A stretch of DNA of 64,000 bases from assembly GCF_009618275.1 (NCBI RefSeq), contig NZ_WIAD01000026.1, positions 20,550 to 84,549 on the forward strand, written 5' to 3'. Below are positions 1 through 9,495 of the stretch, piece by piece (positions within the stretch are counted from its first letter, which is position 1; each line of letters begins with the position of its first letter). The stretch is from Roseimaritima sediminicola. Lineage in GTDB: Bacteria; Planctomycetota; Planctomycetia; Pirellulales; Pirellulaceae. The notes under the pieces were generated by a model. The model made no database searches. It saw only the letters and a program-made list of their open reading frames with translations, and had not been told where the DNA came from. The translations under genes and the position numbers were made by a program.

Positions 1-3000
1 GACGTCAACGGCGACAACGAAGTCACGCCGATGGACGCTCTGCAGGTCGTCAACGCCCTGAACCGCGGGCAAGGCATCGACGGCGAAGTGATGGAATTGC
101 GGTTGGGAGTGCGCGACCATCAGACCGATGCGGACCTCTTGGATCCGGGCAGCCGAACGCTGAACCTGGTCTTCGACGAGGCGACCCAGCGAAGCCAGAT
201 CGTGGACCTGGAGGTCTCTTACCTGGACCTTCGCGGCTTTGGTCAGGACAGCGGTGCGTTTTCGGTGTTCGTCGATATCTTCACGCCGATTTCCGGAGCG
301 ACGTTCTCCGACGTGGTCGAACCGGTGGTGACCGAGACGCAGGAGTTGCTGTTCTCCAAAGAGATCCAGTCGGCCAGCGGCGACATCATCTTCTCGGACA
401 CGTCCAGCAGCACCACGGTGCCGGTATCGGTCGCTTCACTCGGCAGCAATCCGACCGCGGCGATCGGTGGCGTGCTGGAGCAACTGGGTTATGACAGCAG
501 CCAGTTCTCGGTCGAAGTCCTGCCGCCGCTGAACAACACCATCGGTTTGGACGTCCAGATCCGCTTTCTGGGTGACGATCTGTCGAACATCCAGTTGCCG
601 AACCTGACCGCCGATACCAGTCAATTGAGCGGTGCTCAGGTCACGTTCCAGAACCTGGAGACGGCCGCGATCAACCCCGATGGCAGCGTCAACAGCGACG
701 CCATCCCGTTGAATATTAATTTCAACAGCCGCAGTGCCGGCGGACAAGAAGTTTATAACAACAGCGTCCAGGGCTCGTTCGGCGAAGACGGCTACGACGA
801 CGTCGGCGGAATCGCCAGCGGCAACCTGCCCGGCGGTTACGACGACCAAGGCAATACGGTGCCCTATGACGCGTTCAGCCTGCCGGTTCGTTTCAAGCAG
901 CTGTACAACGAGTTCATCGTTCAGATCGATCAACCGCTGGAAACGCCGCCGGTAGGCTCCGGTAACGAGCTGTTGCTGATCGACGAGGGGGACAGCCTGC
1001 GGGTCGACAACGTTCTGATCGACATCGACGATGACCCTTCGATTCCCGGCGATGACCGGTACGGATTGGTGGTTTTCAACGTCATCGAGAGCAGCTTGGT
1101 TGCCGGCACGGGCAACCTGACGGTGAACGAAGATCTGATGCCCGCCGGTGGCAATACGATCGATCTGGCGACGCTGGTGACGGACCTGAATGATCCGAAC
1201 GCAACGATCACGATCACCTCGGCCACCAACGGTGCCAACGGCACGGTGTCCCTGACCGGTTCGGTCGCCACCTACACGCCCGCGGCCGACTTCTTCGGCG
1301 TCGATTCCTTTACCTATGTCGCCAGCAACGGCAGCAGCACTTCGACCGGCACGGTCAACGTGACGGTGGTTTCGCAGAACGATGCACCCACCGGAACGCC
1401 CGATCAGATCAGTGCGACTCGCGGCACGGTGCGGGTGATCCAGCCCACCGAATTGACGAACAACGACAGCGCGGGACCGGCCAACGAGGACCAGACTCTG
1501 GTCATCGATTCGGTGGCCGGTACCGGTGTGGTGCTCAACGGCGATGGCACGGTTTCCTTCACACCGCCGGCCAGCGGTGCGACGGCGACGTTTACGTATG
1601 TGGTTCGCGACAGCGACGGGGCGACTTCGGACCCGATCCAGGTGACCGTCAATATCGACGAGCAACCCCTGCCGCCCACCGCTGGCGATTTCACGCTCTC
1701 GGGAACCGAAGGAACCACCCTGACGTTCACCGACAGCGATCTGTTGGCCAACGTCCAGGGCACTTCGCCGATCACCGTCGACAGTGTTTCCGGGCTGACC
1801 TCGTTGATCAGCGGTTCCGGAGCGGGCACCCTGACCGATAACGGCGACGGGACCTACAGCTACACGCCGGTCGACGACGACGTCTTCGGCAATGTCGCAA
1901 CCTTTGATTTCACGGTCAGCAATTCCCTAGGCACCGATACCGGGACGGTCACGATCAACTTGCAGGGCGTCAACGATGCTCCCAACGCGGTCGACGATAC
2001 CTTCAACGTCGAAGAACTGTCGGGCGTCCACACGTTGATGGTTCTAGATAACGACGATGCGGGACCGGGCGAAACCGGCGATTCGATCACAATCACCTCG
2101 GTCACCGGCACGGGCGTCAGCATCGCTCCCGGCGGCACGGCGGTGCTGTACGATCCGCAAGAACTGTTCCCCGGCCAAACCAGCTTTACCTACACGATTA
2201 CCGACTCGGGTAATCTGACCAGCACGGCGACGGTTACGGTCGATGTGACCGAAGGGCCGCGTCCGCGGGCGCTCGATGATACGGCCACCAGCGACGAAGG
2301 CGTCACGATCGACATTCCGGTGTTGGCCAACGACCGGGCGAACGTGGGTGAGACGCTGTCGATCGACAGCCTCGGCCCGATCACCGTGGGTGCCGGCAAC
2401 GCCACCATCTCGATCGTCGGCGACAGCGTTCGCGTCGATCCCTCGGATGATTACAACGGCGTCGTCGAATTTACTTACACCGTGACCGATACCAGTGGCG
2501 TGGTCGATGATCAAGCGGCTGCGACCGGGACCGTGACCCTGACGATTGGACCGGTGAACGATCCGCCGATCATCGGTGCCGATCCCGCACGGACGACCAC
2601 CAGCAACGTTCCGTTGACGATTGCCGTCAGCGAACTGCTGGCCAATGACTCGCCCGGTGTCAACGAGGACGATCAGACGTTGTCGGTCAGCAGTGTGACG
2701 GCTGCGACGGCCAACGGCGGCACGGCGGTCCTGGACAATGGCAACATCGTCTACACCCCGCCGCTGAACTTCGAAGGCACCGATACGATCACCTACACCG
2801 TCAGTGATGATGGAGATCCGGTCGCCAGCAGCGAAGCGACGTTGACGATCAATGTGAACAACATCGATCCCATCGCCGGCGACGACGAAGTGACCGCGTT
2901 TGTGAATGTTCCGGCCATCTACTCGGCCGCGCGACTGTTGGGTAACGACAGCGCCGGTGAGGCGTCGCAGCAGTTGACGATCACGGCCGTCAACGCCCAG

Positions 3001-3975
3001 GCCGGCACGCGCGGCACGGTCTCGCTCGAGTCCGACGGCAGCGTGCGGTTTGTCCCCGAAACCGACTTCATCGGTCAGACCAGCTTTACCTACACGATCA
3101 GTGACGGCATCGAATCGGCCGTCGGCACGGTGCACGTCGACGTCCAGGAATTCCAGCCCAGCACGATCTCCGGCACGGTCTTCTTCGACAGCATCGCCAG
3201 CGTTTCCAATCCGGTTCGTAACGGCACGCGTGAAGCCGGCGAGAGCGGTTTGGCCAACGTCCAGGTGACGCTCAGCAGTACCGCTGCCGACAATGTGACC
3301 GGCGAAGCGATTTCGCAAACCGCGTACACGAACCTGGAAGGCAACTTCAGCTTCGAAGGCCTGCCGCCGGGACGCTACGTCGTCAACGCGATGATCGGCG
3401 ACGACCTGATCGATGGTCCGGACACGGCCGGCAGCCAGGGAGACCTGGACAGCGTGGAAAACCAGTTCACGGTCAACTTCCCGCAGCCCGGTGGCTTCGA
3501 CGCAACCGATTACGCGTTCTCGTTGATCGGCTACAGCGGCACCAGCGCCGCGGCGGCGATGGAGCGAACCGACCTGTTGGCTTCGACCTATCTGAGTCAC
3601 CACAGCGACACGTCGAACAATTCCAACGGCGGCATGCAGGGTGGAACCGCTTCGCTGAACGCCGACGGAACGCTGAACTTCCTGCAGATGCGCGATGGCT
3701 TCGAGGGCGTCAAGCACGCCGAGATCGTGCTGAACGAAGCTCGAGATTCGGCGCTGCTGACGATCGTCAACAGCCTCAACGAAGTGCTGACCGCGCGGCT
3801 GGACGACACCCAGTTCCTGGTCGTGGACGATGGTGAGGGCGGCGTCGCGGTTCGCTTCTTTGGCGGCATCGAAGATTTTGACTTCACCGTGAACCCGTCC
3901 GACGCTCTGTACCAGGAGTTCGACGATTTCCGCAAAGCGATCGATCAGATCCTCGGATCGGACGACGTGATGTAG
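1..3975 (+). CDS. Giant secreted cadherin-repeat surface protein, 5' end outside window
   Basis: The frame is open from base 1, so the start codon lies upstream; the ATG at 31 is internal. The first codons (DVNGDNEVTPMDAL) form a dockerin type I-like calcium loop, common in planctomycete surface proteins. Roughly bases 1120-3150 encode several cadherin-like/tandem-95 modules, recognisable by repeated 'LANDS/LGNDS' turns and 'TYTVSD' or 'TYTITD' strands. Bases about 3160-3520 encode an SdrD_B-like module (SGTVFFDS, GESGLANVQVTL, GLPPGRYVV). The tail is unassigned and ends in GSDDVM, with no LPXTG or clear membrane anchor. Likely role: extracellular adhesion or cell-surface structure (inferred from domain types). 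Secretion cannot be tested because the N-terminus is missing. Confidence 0.9.
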   Translation, partial: DVNGDNEVTPMDALQVVNALNRGQGIDGEVMELRLGVRDHQTDADLLDPGSRTLNLVFDEATQRSQIVDLEVSYLDLRGFGQDSGAFSVFVDIFTPISGATFSDVVEPVVTETQELLFSKEIQSASGDIIFSDTSSSTTVPVSVASLGSNPTAAIGGVLEQLGYDSSQFSVEVLPPLNNTIGLDVQIRFLGDDLSNIQLPNLTADTSQLSGAQVTFQNLETAAINPDGSVNSDAIPLNINFNSRSAGGQEVYNNSVQGSFGEDGYDDVGGIASGNLPGGYDDQGNTVPYDAFSLPVRFKQLYNEFIVQIDQPLETPPVGSGNELLLIDEGDSLRVDNVLIDIDDDPSIPGDDRYGLVVFNVIESSLVAGTGNLTVNEDLMPAGGNTIDLATLVTDLNDPNATITITSATNGANGTVSLTGSVATYTPAADFFGVDSFTYVASNGSSTSTGTVNVTVVSQNDAPTGTPDQISATRGTVRVIQPTELTNNDSAGPANEDQTLVIDSVAGTGVVLNGDGTVSFTPPASGATATFTYVVRDSDGATSDPIQVTVNIDEQPLPPTAGDFTLSGTEGTTLTFTDSDLLANVQGTSPITVDSVSGLTSLISGSGAGTLTDNGDGTYSYTPVDDDVFGNVATFDFTVSNSLGTDTGTVTINLQGVNDAPNAVDDTFNVEELSGVHTLMVLDNDDAGPGETGDSITITSVTGTGVSIAPGGTAVLYDPQELFPGQTSFTYTITDSGNLTSTATVTVDVTEGPRPRALDDTATSDEGVTIDIPVLANDRANVGETLSIDSLGPITVGAGNATISIVGDSVRVDPSDDYNGVVEFTYTVTDTSGVVDDQAAATGTVTLTIGPVNDPPIIGADPARTTTSNVPLTIAVSELLANDSPGVNEDDQTLSVSSVTAATANGGTAVLDNGNIVYTPPLNFEGTDTITYTVSDDGDPVASSEATLTINVNNIDPIAGDDEVTAFVNVPAIYSAARLLGNDSAGEASQQLTITAVNAQAGTRGTVSLESDGSVRFVPETDFIGQTSFTYTISDGIESAVGTVHVDVQEFQPSTISGTVFFDSIASVSNPVRNGTREAGESGLANVQVTLSSTAADNVTGEAISQTAYTNLEGNFSFEGLPPGRYVVNAMIGDDLIDGPDTAGSQGDLDSVENQFTVNFPQPGGFDATDYAFSLIGYSGTSAAAAMERTDLLASTYLSHHSDTSNNSNGGMQGGTASLNADGTLNFLQMRDGFEGVKHAEIVLNEARDSALLTIVNSLNEVLTARLDDTQFLVVDDGEGGVAVRFFGGIEDFDFTVNPSDALYQEFDDFRKAIDQILGSDDVM

Positions 3976-3987
3976 GTCGGCGGCACC

Positions 3988-4413
3988 ATGGTTGAGGAAT
4001 CAAACGATCGTCACCGGATTCGCCTTCGCGGCCCCTGGTGGCGGTCGATCGGTCGCTCTTTCGACCCCCGCCACGCCACTCGCGTGGACTGGGCCGCCGC
4101 TCTGGCCACACCGCCCACGCGGGTTTCTACCCAGCAGCGGGTGGACGCGTTTGTTCTGCGTCGCACTTTCAATTCGCCGACCGGTTTAGAGGATGGCGAT
4201 CGATTGTTCCTGGTCCTGCGGCAGGTGGATTATGTGCGCTCGATAACGCTCAACGGCCAGGGGATCTGGACCGGCGACGAGACCGCATCGCCGCATCTGG
4301 AGATCGAGGTATCACAGTACCTGCAGGACCATAACGAACTGGAGTTGCTGATTGCGGTGCCCTGCCCTGCTCCGCCCCGCAGCCACGGCGAGGTGGCCCT
4401 GGAGATTGGTTGA
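3988..4413 (+). CDS. Small protein with galactose-binding-like beta-sandwich
   Basis: This 141-residue protein starts with ATG 12 bases after the stop of the surface protein, so it may be co-transcribed with it. The segment from about residue 50 (VLRRTFNSP, VDYVRSITLNGQ, EIEVSQYLQDHNELEL) resembles the N-terminal jelly-roll of glycoside hydrolase family 2 enzymes: a two-sided strand, a loop carrying an 'LNG' turn, and a 'V..YL...N.L.L' strand. No catalytic domain follows, so it is not itself a glycosidase. There is no signal peptide or membrane segment. A carbohydrate- or protein-binding role is inference. Frame choice is supported by the beta pattern and by continuity up to the simple-sequence region. 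Confidence 0.6.
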   Translation: MVEESNDRHRIRLRGPWWRSIGRSFDPRHATRVDWAAALATPPTRVSTQQRVDAFVLRRTFNSPTGLEDGDRLFLVLRQVDYVRSITLNGQGIWTGDETASPHLEIEVSQYLQDHNELELLIAVPCPAPPRSHGEVALEIG

Positions 4414-4636
4414 TGGTTGATGGTTGATGACCAGGAGCCGCGACTGCCTTGAAGTTGCTGCCGGACAACTACGCGGTCATTCGATGACGAGCACGAGCAC
4501 GAGCACCGCTCCGCTGAGCACGAGGCGAGTACGAGTACCGCTGCGCTGAGTACGAGTACCGCTGCGCTGAGTACGAAGTTGCGACAACCAACAACCAACA
4601 ACCAACAACCAACAACCAACAACCAACAACCCCTCG
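4414..4636. repeat. Simple and interspersed repeats between convergent genes
   Basis: This 223-bp gap lies between the plus-strand small protein and the minus-strand flhB. It holds a tract of 'gagcacgagcac' and 'gagtacgagtaccgctgcgctga' units (about 4484-4575), then about six copies of the 7-bp unit 'caacaac' (about 4584-4631) ending at the flhB stop. The 'gagtaccgctgcgctgagta' motif recurs at about 34703-34750, so it is a dispersed sequence rather than a local expansion only. Confidence 0.8.
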
Positions 4637-5719
4637 CTACGCCGCGGTGGCCTGAGGGATGCTCTTGCCCTGCAGCTGATAGACGTAACGTAGGACTTCG
4701 GCCACCGCCTGGTACTGCTCCAGCGGGATCGATCCGCCCACGTCGACCGTCTTGTACAAAACCTGCGCCAGGGGTTTGCGTTCGACGATCGGCACGCCGT
4801 GTTCCAAGGCCAAACGGCGAATCTTTTGGGCCACCGTTCCGGCGCCTTTGGCCACGACCTGGGGCGCCGCCATCTCCGCCGGATCGTACTTGATCGCGAT
4901 GGCCAGTTCCGTGGGGTTGGTGACCACGACGTCCGCGCCGGGCACCTCCGAGGCCACCTGTTGCATGGCCAGTTGCCGCTGGATCTGACGCCGGCGAGCT
5001 TTCATCTGTGGGTCGCCCTCGGACTCCTTCATCTCGTCGCGGACTTCCTGGTCGGTCATCTTCAGGTCCTCTTCGTGTTTCCACCACTGATAGGCGTACT
5101 CCAGCAAGGCCAACAACAACAGCGCCGCGGCGATCCACAAGCTGGTATCGAACAGGCAATCGAACAGAGTCTTGGCCACCATCGGCATGTCCATGGCCGC
5201 GATTCCCAGGATCGCATCCTGCTGCCGCATGATCGAGAACACCGCGATGCAGGCGATGACCAGGATCTTGAAAATACCAAAGCCCAGCCGCATCACGCCC
5301 TGCAGCGAGAACATCCGTTTCAGGCCTGCAAACGGATTAATGTGGCTGAACTGAGGCATCAGCTTCTTGGTGCTCAGTAACAACCCGACCTGAGTGATGT
5401 TGATGACGATCCCGGCGACGAACATCACCAGCAACAGCGGCATCACGATCCAGCCCAACCGCAGGGCGATCGCCGTCAGGTTACTGGTGGCTTCGTGCGG
5501 CGTTACCGCCAGGGCCGGACCGCCGCTGAGGGTTTGCACGAGGTTGGCGGCCAGTTTGTCGACGGTCTCGCGGCCGAACCAGTACAGAGCCAGCACGGCG
5601 GCCATCAGCATCGCCGCGCTGGTCAGGTCTTGGCTCTTGACGACCTGACCATCTTCGCGCGCCTTGCGGCGTCGCTGTTCACTGGCTGAATGTTTCTTTT
5701 CTCCTGCGGAATCGGCCAT
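4637..5719 (-). CDS. flhB: Flagellar type III export switch protein FlhB
   Basis: This 360-residue protein has the FlhB layout: a basic N-terminus (RRRKAREDGQVVKSQDL), four hydrophobic segments (about residues 35-50, 88-112, 143-165, 190-212) and a cytoplasmic domain. FlhB is the substrate-specificity switch of the flagellar export gate. The autocleavage motif, usually NPTH, reads NPTE at residues 268-271; Asn and Pro, which carry the cleavage chemistry, are kept. The region after it (AIAIKYDP, VPIVERKPLAQ) is typical. ATG at 5719 follows AGGAG by four bases. It lies 7 bases downstream of fliR and is the last gene of the cluster. Confidence 0.96.
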   Translation of the reverse strand: MADSAGEKKHSASEQRRRKAREDGQVVKSQDLTSAAMLMAAVLALYWFGRETVDKLAANLVQTLSGGPALAVTPHEATSNLTAIALRLGWIVMPLLLVMFVAGIVINITQVGLLLSTKKLMPQFSHINPFAGLKRMFSLQGVMRLGFGIFKILVIACIAVFSIMRQQDAILGIAAMDMPMVAKTLFDCLFDTSLWIAAALLLLALLEYAYQWWKHEEDLKMTDQEVRDEMKESEGDPQMKARRRQIQRQLAMQQVASEVPGADVVVTNPTELAIAIKYDPAEMAAPQVVAKGAGTVAQKIRRLALEHGVPIVERKPLAQVLYKTVDVGGSIPLEQYQAVAEVLRYVYQLQGKSIPQATAA

Positions 5720-5726
5720 GATGCTC

Positions 5727-6509
5727 CTACCACATGGTCGCGACGCGCTGCATCGCGATGGTTAGTTCTTCGGCAAAGATCCAGCTGGCTCCGCCGATCG
5801 CCATCGCCATCACCGCCAACATCGCCAAGGCGTTGATGTTTAAACCGATCGCCAACACGTTCAATCCCGGCAGCGTGCGGCTGATAAAGCCCGTGACCAG
5901 GTTGGTCAGCAACAAAGCCGTAACGACCGGGGCCGCCAGTCGCACGCCCGCGCCCACGCCGCCGGCCAACTGCCCGACGACCAGGGACAACATACTTTCG
6001 TGGATCGCCACCTGGCCAGGCGCCATCGACTGGAAACTGTCCATCAGGGCGGTCAACATCAGGCGGTGGCCGCCCAGGCTGAGGAAGACGGTCGTGACCA
6101 ACATTCCGATCAGGCGTGCCAGCGCCGGCATGTTGGACCGCGTGGCCGGGTCCTGGGCGTCGCCCAGCTGCATCCCGCCGGTGCTGCTGATCAGTTCGCC
6201 GCCCAGCTGCATGCCGGTGATTAACAGCTGGATGACCGTCCCGATCAACATGCCGATCAACGCTTCGCGGGCGATCGCAATGGCCAGCTCGATCAGGTTC
6301 TCGATTCTTGGCGCGGACGCGGCCGCTTCGTCGCCGGCGATCGCGGGCAATAGCAGCAACGTCAGCGTGATCGCCAGCAGGGCTCGCACCCGTTTGGGAA
6401 CGCCCACGCCCACGGCCGGCATCGCCATCAACAGCGTGCTCAGACGCGTCAGCACCAGCAAAAACAGCACCAGGTGCGACAGCAACAGGTCCGTGGCGGC
6501 AGCGATCAC
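5727..6509 (-). CDS. fliR: Flagellar export gate protein FliR
   Basis: A 260-residue, almost wholly hydrophobic protein with about six membrane segments and FliR-typical stretches (MAMPAVGVGVPKRVRALLA, QLGGELISSTGGMQLG, PVVTALLLTNLVTGFISR). FliR forms the export gate with FliP and FliQ in the centre of the basal body. The start is GTG at 6509, overlapping the fliQ stop in a 4-base GTGA, which indicates translational coupling. The length matches the family norm of about 255-265 residues. Confidence 0.95.
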   Translation of the reverse strand: MIAAATDLLLSHLVLFLLVLTRLSTLLMAMPAVGVGVPKRVRALLAITLTLLLLPAIAGDEAAASAPRIENLIELAIAIAREALIGMLIGTVIQLLITGMQLGGELISSTGGMQLGDAQDPATRSNMPALARLIGMLVTTVFLSLGGHRLMLTALMDSFQSMAPGQVAIHESMLSLVVGQLAGGVGAGVRLAAPVVTALLLTNLVTGFISRTLPGLNVLAIGLNINALAMLAVMAMAIGGASWIFAEELTIAMQRVATMW

Positions 6510-6769
6510 GGCATGCCAGCGTTTTCAATCGCAGTCCGCGTCAGGTCGACCATCTTCTGCACCACCCAGGGCAGACAGGCCACCATGACCACAGCCATGG
6601 CAAAGATTTTGGGGACGAACGAGACGGTCTGGTCCTGGACCTGGGTCAGCGCCTGGATCAGGCCGATCAGCAAACCGACCACCATGCCCACCAACAGGAT
6701 CGGCGAACCGATCAGAATGGCCGACATCAACATTTCGCGGCACATGTCCACGGCGGTTTCACTATTCAT
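6506..6769 (-). CDS. fliQ: Flagellar export gate protein FliQ
   Basis: 87 residues with two membrane helices and the FliQ signature (AILIGSPILLVGMVVGLLIG, then ALTQVQDQTVSFVPKI). FliQ is a small core subunit of the flagellar type III export gate. ATG at 6769 follows the fliP stop by 6 bases, and the 3' end overlaps fliR by 4 bases. Size and order (fliP-fliQ-fliR-flhB) are canonical. Confidence 0.96.
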   Translation of the reverse strand: MNSETAVDMCREMLMSAILIGSPILLVGMVVGLLIGLIQALTQVQDQTVSFVPKIFAMAVVMVACLPWVVQKMVDLTRTAIENAGMP

Positions 6770-6775
6770 TTTCGA

Positions 6776-7699
6776 TCACATCCCATAGGTGCCAAAACTG
6801 TCCATCAACATTTGGACCACCAGATGCCAACCATCGACCAGGACGAACAGCAGCAGCTTGAAAGGCAACGAGATCACCGCCGGCGGCAACATCAGCATCC
6901 CCATCGAGATCGTCACGCTGGCCACGACCAGGTCGACGATCAAAAAGGGCAGGTAGATCTGAAACCCCATCAAGAACGCCGTCTTCAGCTCGCTGAGCAT
7001 GTAGGCTGGCAGCAACGCCCGCAGCGGGATCTCGTCCCAGCTCTGCGGTTCCTGGCCGTCCGGAGCGACGTAGCGATAAAACAGCAGCACGTCGTCGTGG
7101 TTTTCGGTGACGTCGATCTGCCGAGCCATGAAGTCGCGGATCGGCTGGACGCCCCGCTCCCAGGCGTCGGTCGACGACATCGATGTTTCCGGATCGGTGT
7201 ATGGCACGATCGCTTCGTCGTAGGTCTGTTTCCACACCGGCGTCATCACGAACAGCGTCATGAACAACGCCACGCTGGTCATCACCTGGCTGGGCGGCAA
7301 CGATTGCAGGCCGATCGCCTGACGCAGCAAGCCCAGCACGATGATGATCCGCACGTAACAGGTGGTCATCAACAACAACGCCGGCGCCAGGCTCAACACC
7401 GTCAACAGCAATACGATCTGCAGACTGCTGCTCAATCCCTCCGGGCTGGTCCAACGCTCCGGTCCGCCGCCGACAAAGTCCAGGGGCGATTCCAGGATGG
7501 GCTGTCCCAAGTCGTCGGACGTCAACAGCGTCGCGTCGGCTTCGCCCGCCGGCTCCGCTTGTGCCGCCTCACTGGCCGGCTGAACCGCTTCCTGAGCCCA
7601 CAGCCGAGCCTCGTTCGGACCGGTCCAGAGCAGCCCCAGCACCAGACCCAGCAGGATACGGCGGCAGCGGCTCGCAGCGGTGGAAAACGACTGGTTCAA
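6776..7699 (-). CDS. fliP: Flagellar export gate protein FliP, probable TTG start
   Basis: FliP core motifs are clear: [58 protein letters not shown] and [15 protein letters not shown]. The frame continues upstream to an ATG at 7840, but I prefer TTG at 7699: it is preceded by AGGAGA about six bases upstream and makes the product begin just before a signal-peptide-like stretch ([15 protein letters not shown]...AQEA), as FliP proteins do. That gives 307 residues, longer than the usual 245, because of an Ala/Glu/Pro-rich segment after the leader. No other fli gene directly precedes it; fliO lies about 3.7 kb upstream, beyond four unrelated genes. Confidence 0.93.
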   Translation of the reverse strand: MNQSFSTAASRCRRILLGLVLGLLWTGPNEARLWAQEAVQPASEAAQAEPAGEADATLLTSDDLGQPILESPLDFVGGGPERWTSPEGLSSSLQIVLLLTVLSLAPALLLMTTCYVRIIIVLGLLRQAIGLQSLPPSQVMTSVALFMTLFVMTPVWKQTYDEAIVPYTDPETSMSSTDAWERGVQPIRDFMARQIDVTENHDDVLLFYRYVAPDGQEPQSWDEIPLRALLPAYMLSELKTAFLMGFQIYLPFLIVDLVVASVTISMGMLMLPPAVISLPFKLLLFVLVDGWHLVVQMLMDSFGTYGM

Positions 7700-7951
7700 A
7701 CGGCTCTCCTGGCATCTCGACGACCAGGTCGAAGCGTACGCGAAGAGCGGCTTGAGACGAAATAGAGATTTTTTCCGAGATTTGGGAAATAGGAAAGCGG
7801 TGGATGCCGGTGGACACTCCGCAGAACATTCGACCACCAATCCTCGCTAATTGCACACAGATAAAATCTTCTGGAAAGATGGGTGCCGATGAGGGGTCCG
7901 AGAACGATCACCCGCTGGACTTGGGTCGCCTTGCCGCGAGTTCGTTGGGCC

Positions 7952-8674
7952 CTACATCGAGAGGTAGAGAAGCGGCCAGACGATGATACTGGCCACGTTG
8001 ATAAGCCACGCACTGAATAATCGCAGCTGCAATTCGGGCTCTTCGTAGGCGGCCGCAGGAAAGGAGAGCAGCAGGCCGACCGAGTACAGGTTCACCAGCG
8101 GAGGGCACACCAACAGTCCGACAATGCTAGATAAGAAAGCTCGCCGCACGCGGTCCTCCAGCTCCTCGGCACGATCGGGACGCTGCAGCGAGGCCATTCG
8201 TCGCTGCGCGACGGGGTCGCCCGTAGCGGTGGGGCGATAGGGATTCTCTGCTGCGTCGGGAGCAATGGAGGCTGTGGGCGTTTGGGAAGCCAGCATGCCC
8301 TCGCGGCTCGCCGCCTCGCGGCCCGTCTCGGCGGTCCGCCCCCGCTGGTCTTCCTCACGCAGCGGTTTGCTGCAGCTCCAGCAGATCTCAAAAGCCGGTT
8401 CGTTCTGTTCGCCACAGCGGGAACAGATCCAGGGCAGCGCGTGCTGCATCCGCGCCTGGTCCGCGACCAGCAACTGGTCGGCTCGCTGGAAATCGTCCGC
8501 GTCCACCTCGACACGGACCAGCCGGTCGGTCCCGGCGCCGCCCATGCTGAGGGCCACCGCGGCGTCCGTCCCGGTGACGAACGCTTCGATACCGGCTTCC
8601 TGCAAACGCAGACGAATCGTTTCCGCTTCCAGAAAATTGAAAGCTTCGCGAAGGATCCGGCGCGAGTCGCTCAT
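7952..8674 (-). CDS. DUF2007-like protein with zinc ribbon and membrane tail
   Basis: 240 residues. The first 75 (FNFLEAETIRLRLQEAGIEAFV...DDFQRADQLL) match the DUF2007 'putative signal-transducing' fold. Next comes a zinc-ribbon with two CxxC knuckles (ICSRCGEQNEPAFEICWSCSK, about residues 83-103), then a charged linker and two C-terminal hydrophobic segments (SSIVGLLVCPPLVNLYSVGLL and a last helix ending WPLLYLSM). Likely a small membrane-tethered cytoplasmic protein; function unknown. It begins 8 bases after the Bax-inhibitor-like gene, so the two are probably co-transcribed. Confidence 0.8.
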   Translation of the reverse strand: MSDSRRILREAFNFLEAETIRLRLQEAGIEAFVTGTDAAVALSMGGAGTDRLVRVEVDADDFQRADQLLVADQARMQHALPWICSRCGEQNEPAFEICWSCSKPLREEDQRGRTAETGREAASREGMLASQTPTASIAPDAAENPYRPTATGDPVAQRRMASLQRPDRAEELEDRVRRAFLSSIVGLLVCPPLVNLYSVGLLLSFPAAAYEEPELQLRLFSAWLINVASIIVWPLLYLSM

Positions 8675-8682
8675 CCGCTCGC

Positions 8683-9408
8683 TCAGTCGCTGGAGCTGAA
8701 CGACATGACCAGACGCAGCACGTACCAGAACAACAGCGCCACCGAGGCGAACAGGGCCAGCGACGCGGCCACATACTGGTCGGTGCGGTAGTGGTGCATG
8801 ACGTTGGACGTGTCGTACAGGATGTACCCGGCGGCCAAACCGACCATCACGCCCGAGAACAACACGCCCAGGTTAAAGCCGAACAGGATTGCACAGACGA
8901 TCAATCCCATCGCCAGCAAACCGGCCATGAACAGGTACTTGCCAATCCAGTGCAGGTCGACGCGGGTCACAAACACCATGGCCGTCAGCCCGCCAAAGGT
9001 GACCATCGTCAACAGCCCGGCCATCGCCGGGATCTCCGGATTGATCTGCATCGCCATGTACAGCAGCGGTAGAAAGATCACCGCTTGGGCCACCACGTAT
9101 AGACCCAGGCCCGCGTACTGTGCCCCGCGCGAGGCACCGCTCTCGGCCCATGACCGGGCAACCCAGCTGACCAACATAAAGGCGCCCAGCACCACCAGCC
9201 ACATGTAGCCCGAAACCATCTGGGCAACCAACGACTGCATCGTCGCCGCCGGGACGAGCGTAAACAGCAGGGTTTCGAGAGCGACGAACAAGCCGATCGC
9301 CCCGCCCAGATGCAGGTAGGTTTTGTGGATAAAGGCGGTGCGTTCCGCCTCGTTGGCCTGCGCCACGTCGTAGGTCACATGCGAGGCGTACGGATTAACA
9401 TTGCTCAT
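8683..9408 (-). CDS. Bax inhibitor-1/YccA family membrane protein
   Basis: 241 residues with an acidic/polar N-terminus (FIHKTYLHLGGAIGLF) and seven predicted hydrophobic helices. The conserved BI-1 pattern is present: an early 'TY.HL', a mid-protein 'GLTAMVFVTRVDL', and a C-terminal 'YDTSNVMHHYRTDQYVAASLALF'. Bacterial members (YccA, YetJ) are inner-membrane proteins linked to calcium flux or FtsH regulation; which applies here is unknown. It sits inside the flagellar gene order but has no known flagellar role. Confidence 0.92.
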   Translation of the reverse strand: MSNVNPYASHVTYDVAQANEAERTAFIHKTYLHLGGAIGLFVALETLLFTLVPAATMQSLVAQMVSGYMWLVVLGAFMLVSWVARSWAESGASRGAQYAGLGLYVVAQAVIFLPLLYMAMQINPEIPAMAGLLTMVTFGGLTAMVFVTRVDLHWIGKYLFMAGLLAMGLIVCAILFGFNLGVLFSGVMVGLAAGYILYDTSNVMHHYRTDQYVAASLALFASVALLFWYVLRLVMSFSSSD

Positions 9409-9495
9409 CTTGGTAATGCACCGGTTAAAACGAAGGGAAACTGCGTTAGGCAGGATATCACAGCGGAGGGTTCTGACGAATCCGTGCGGCGCTGG

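Noticed and set aside
2044..3717. Long antisense frame opposite the giant surface protein
   Set aside because: High-GC shadow of the cadherin repeats; composition is Arg/Val-rich with no domain.
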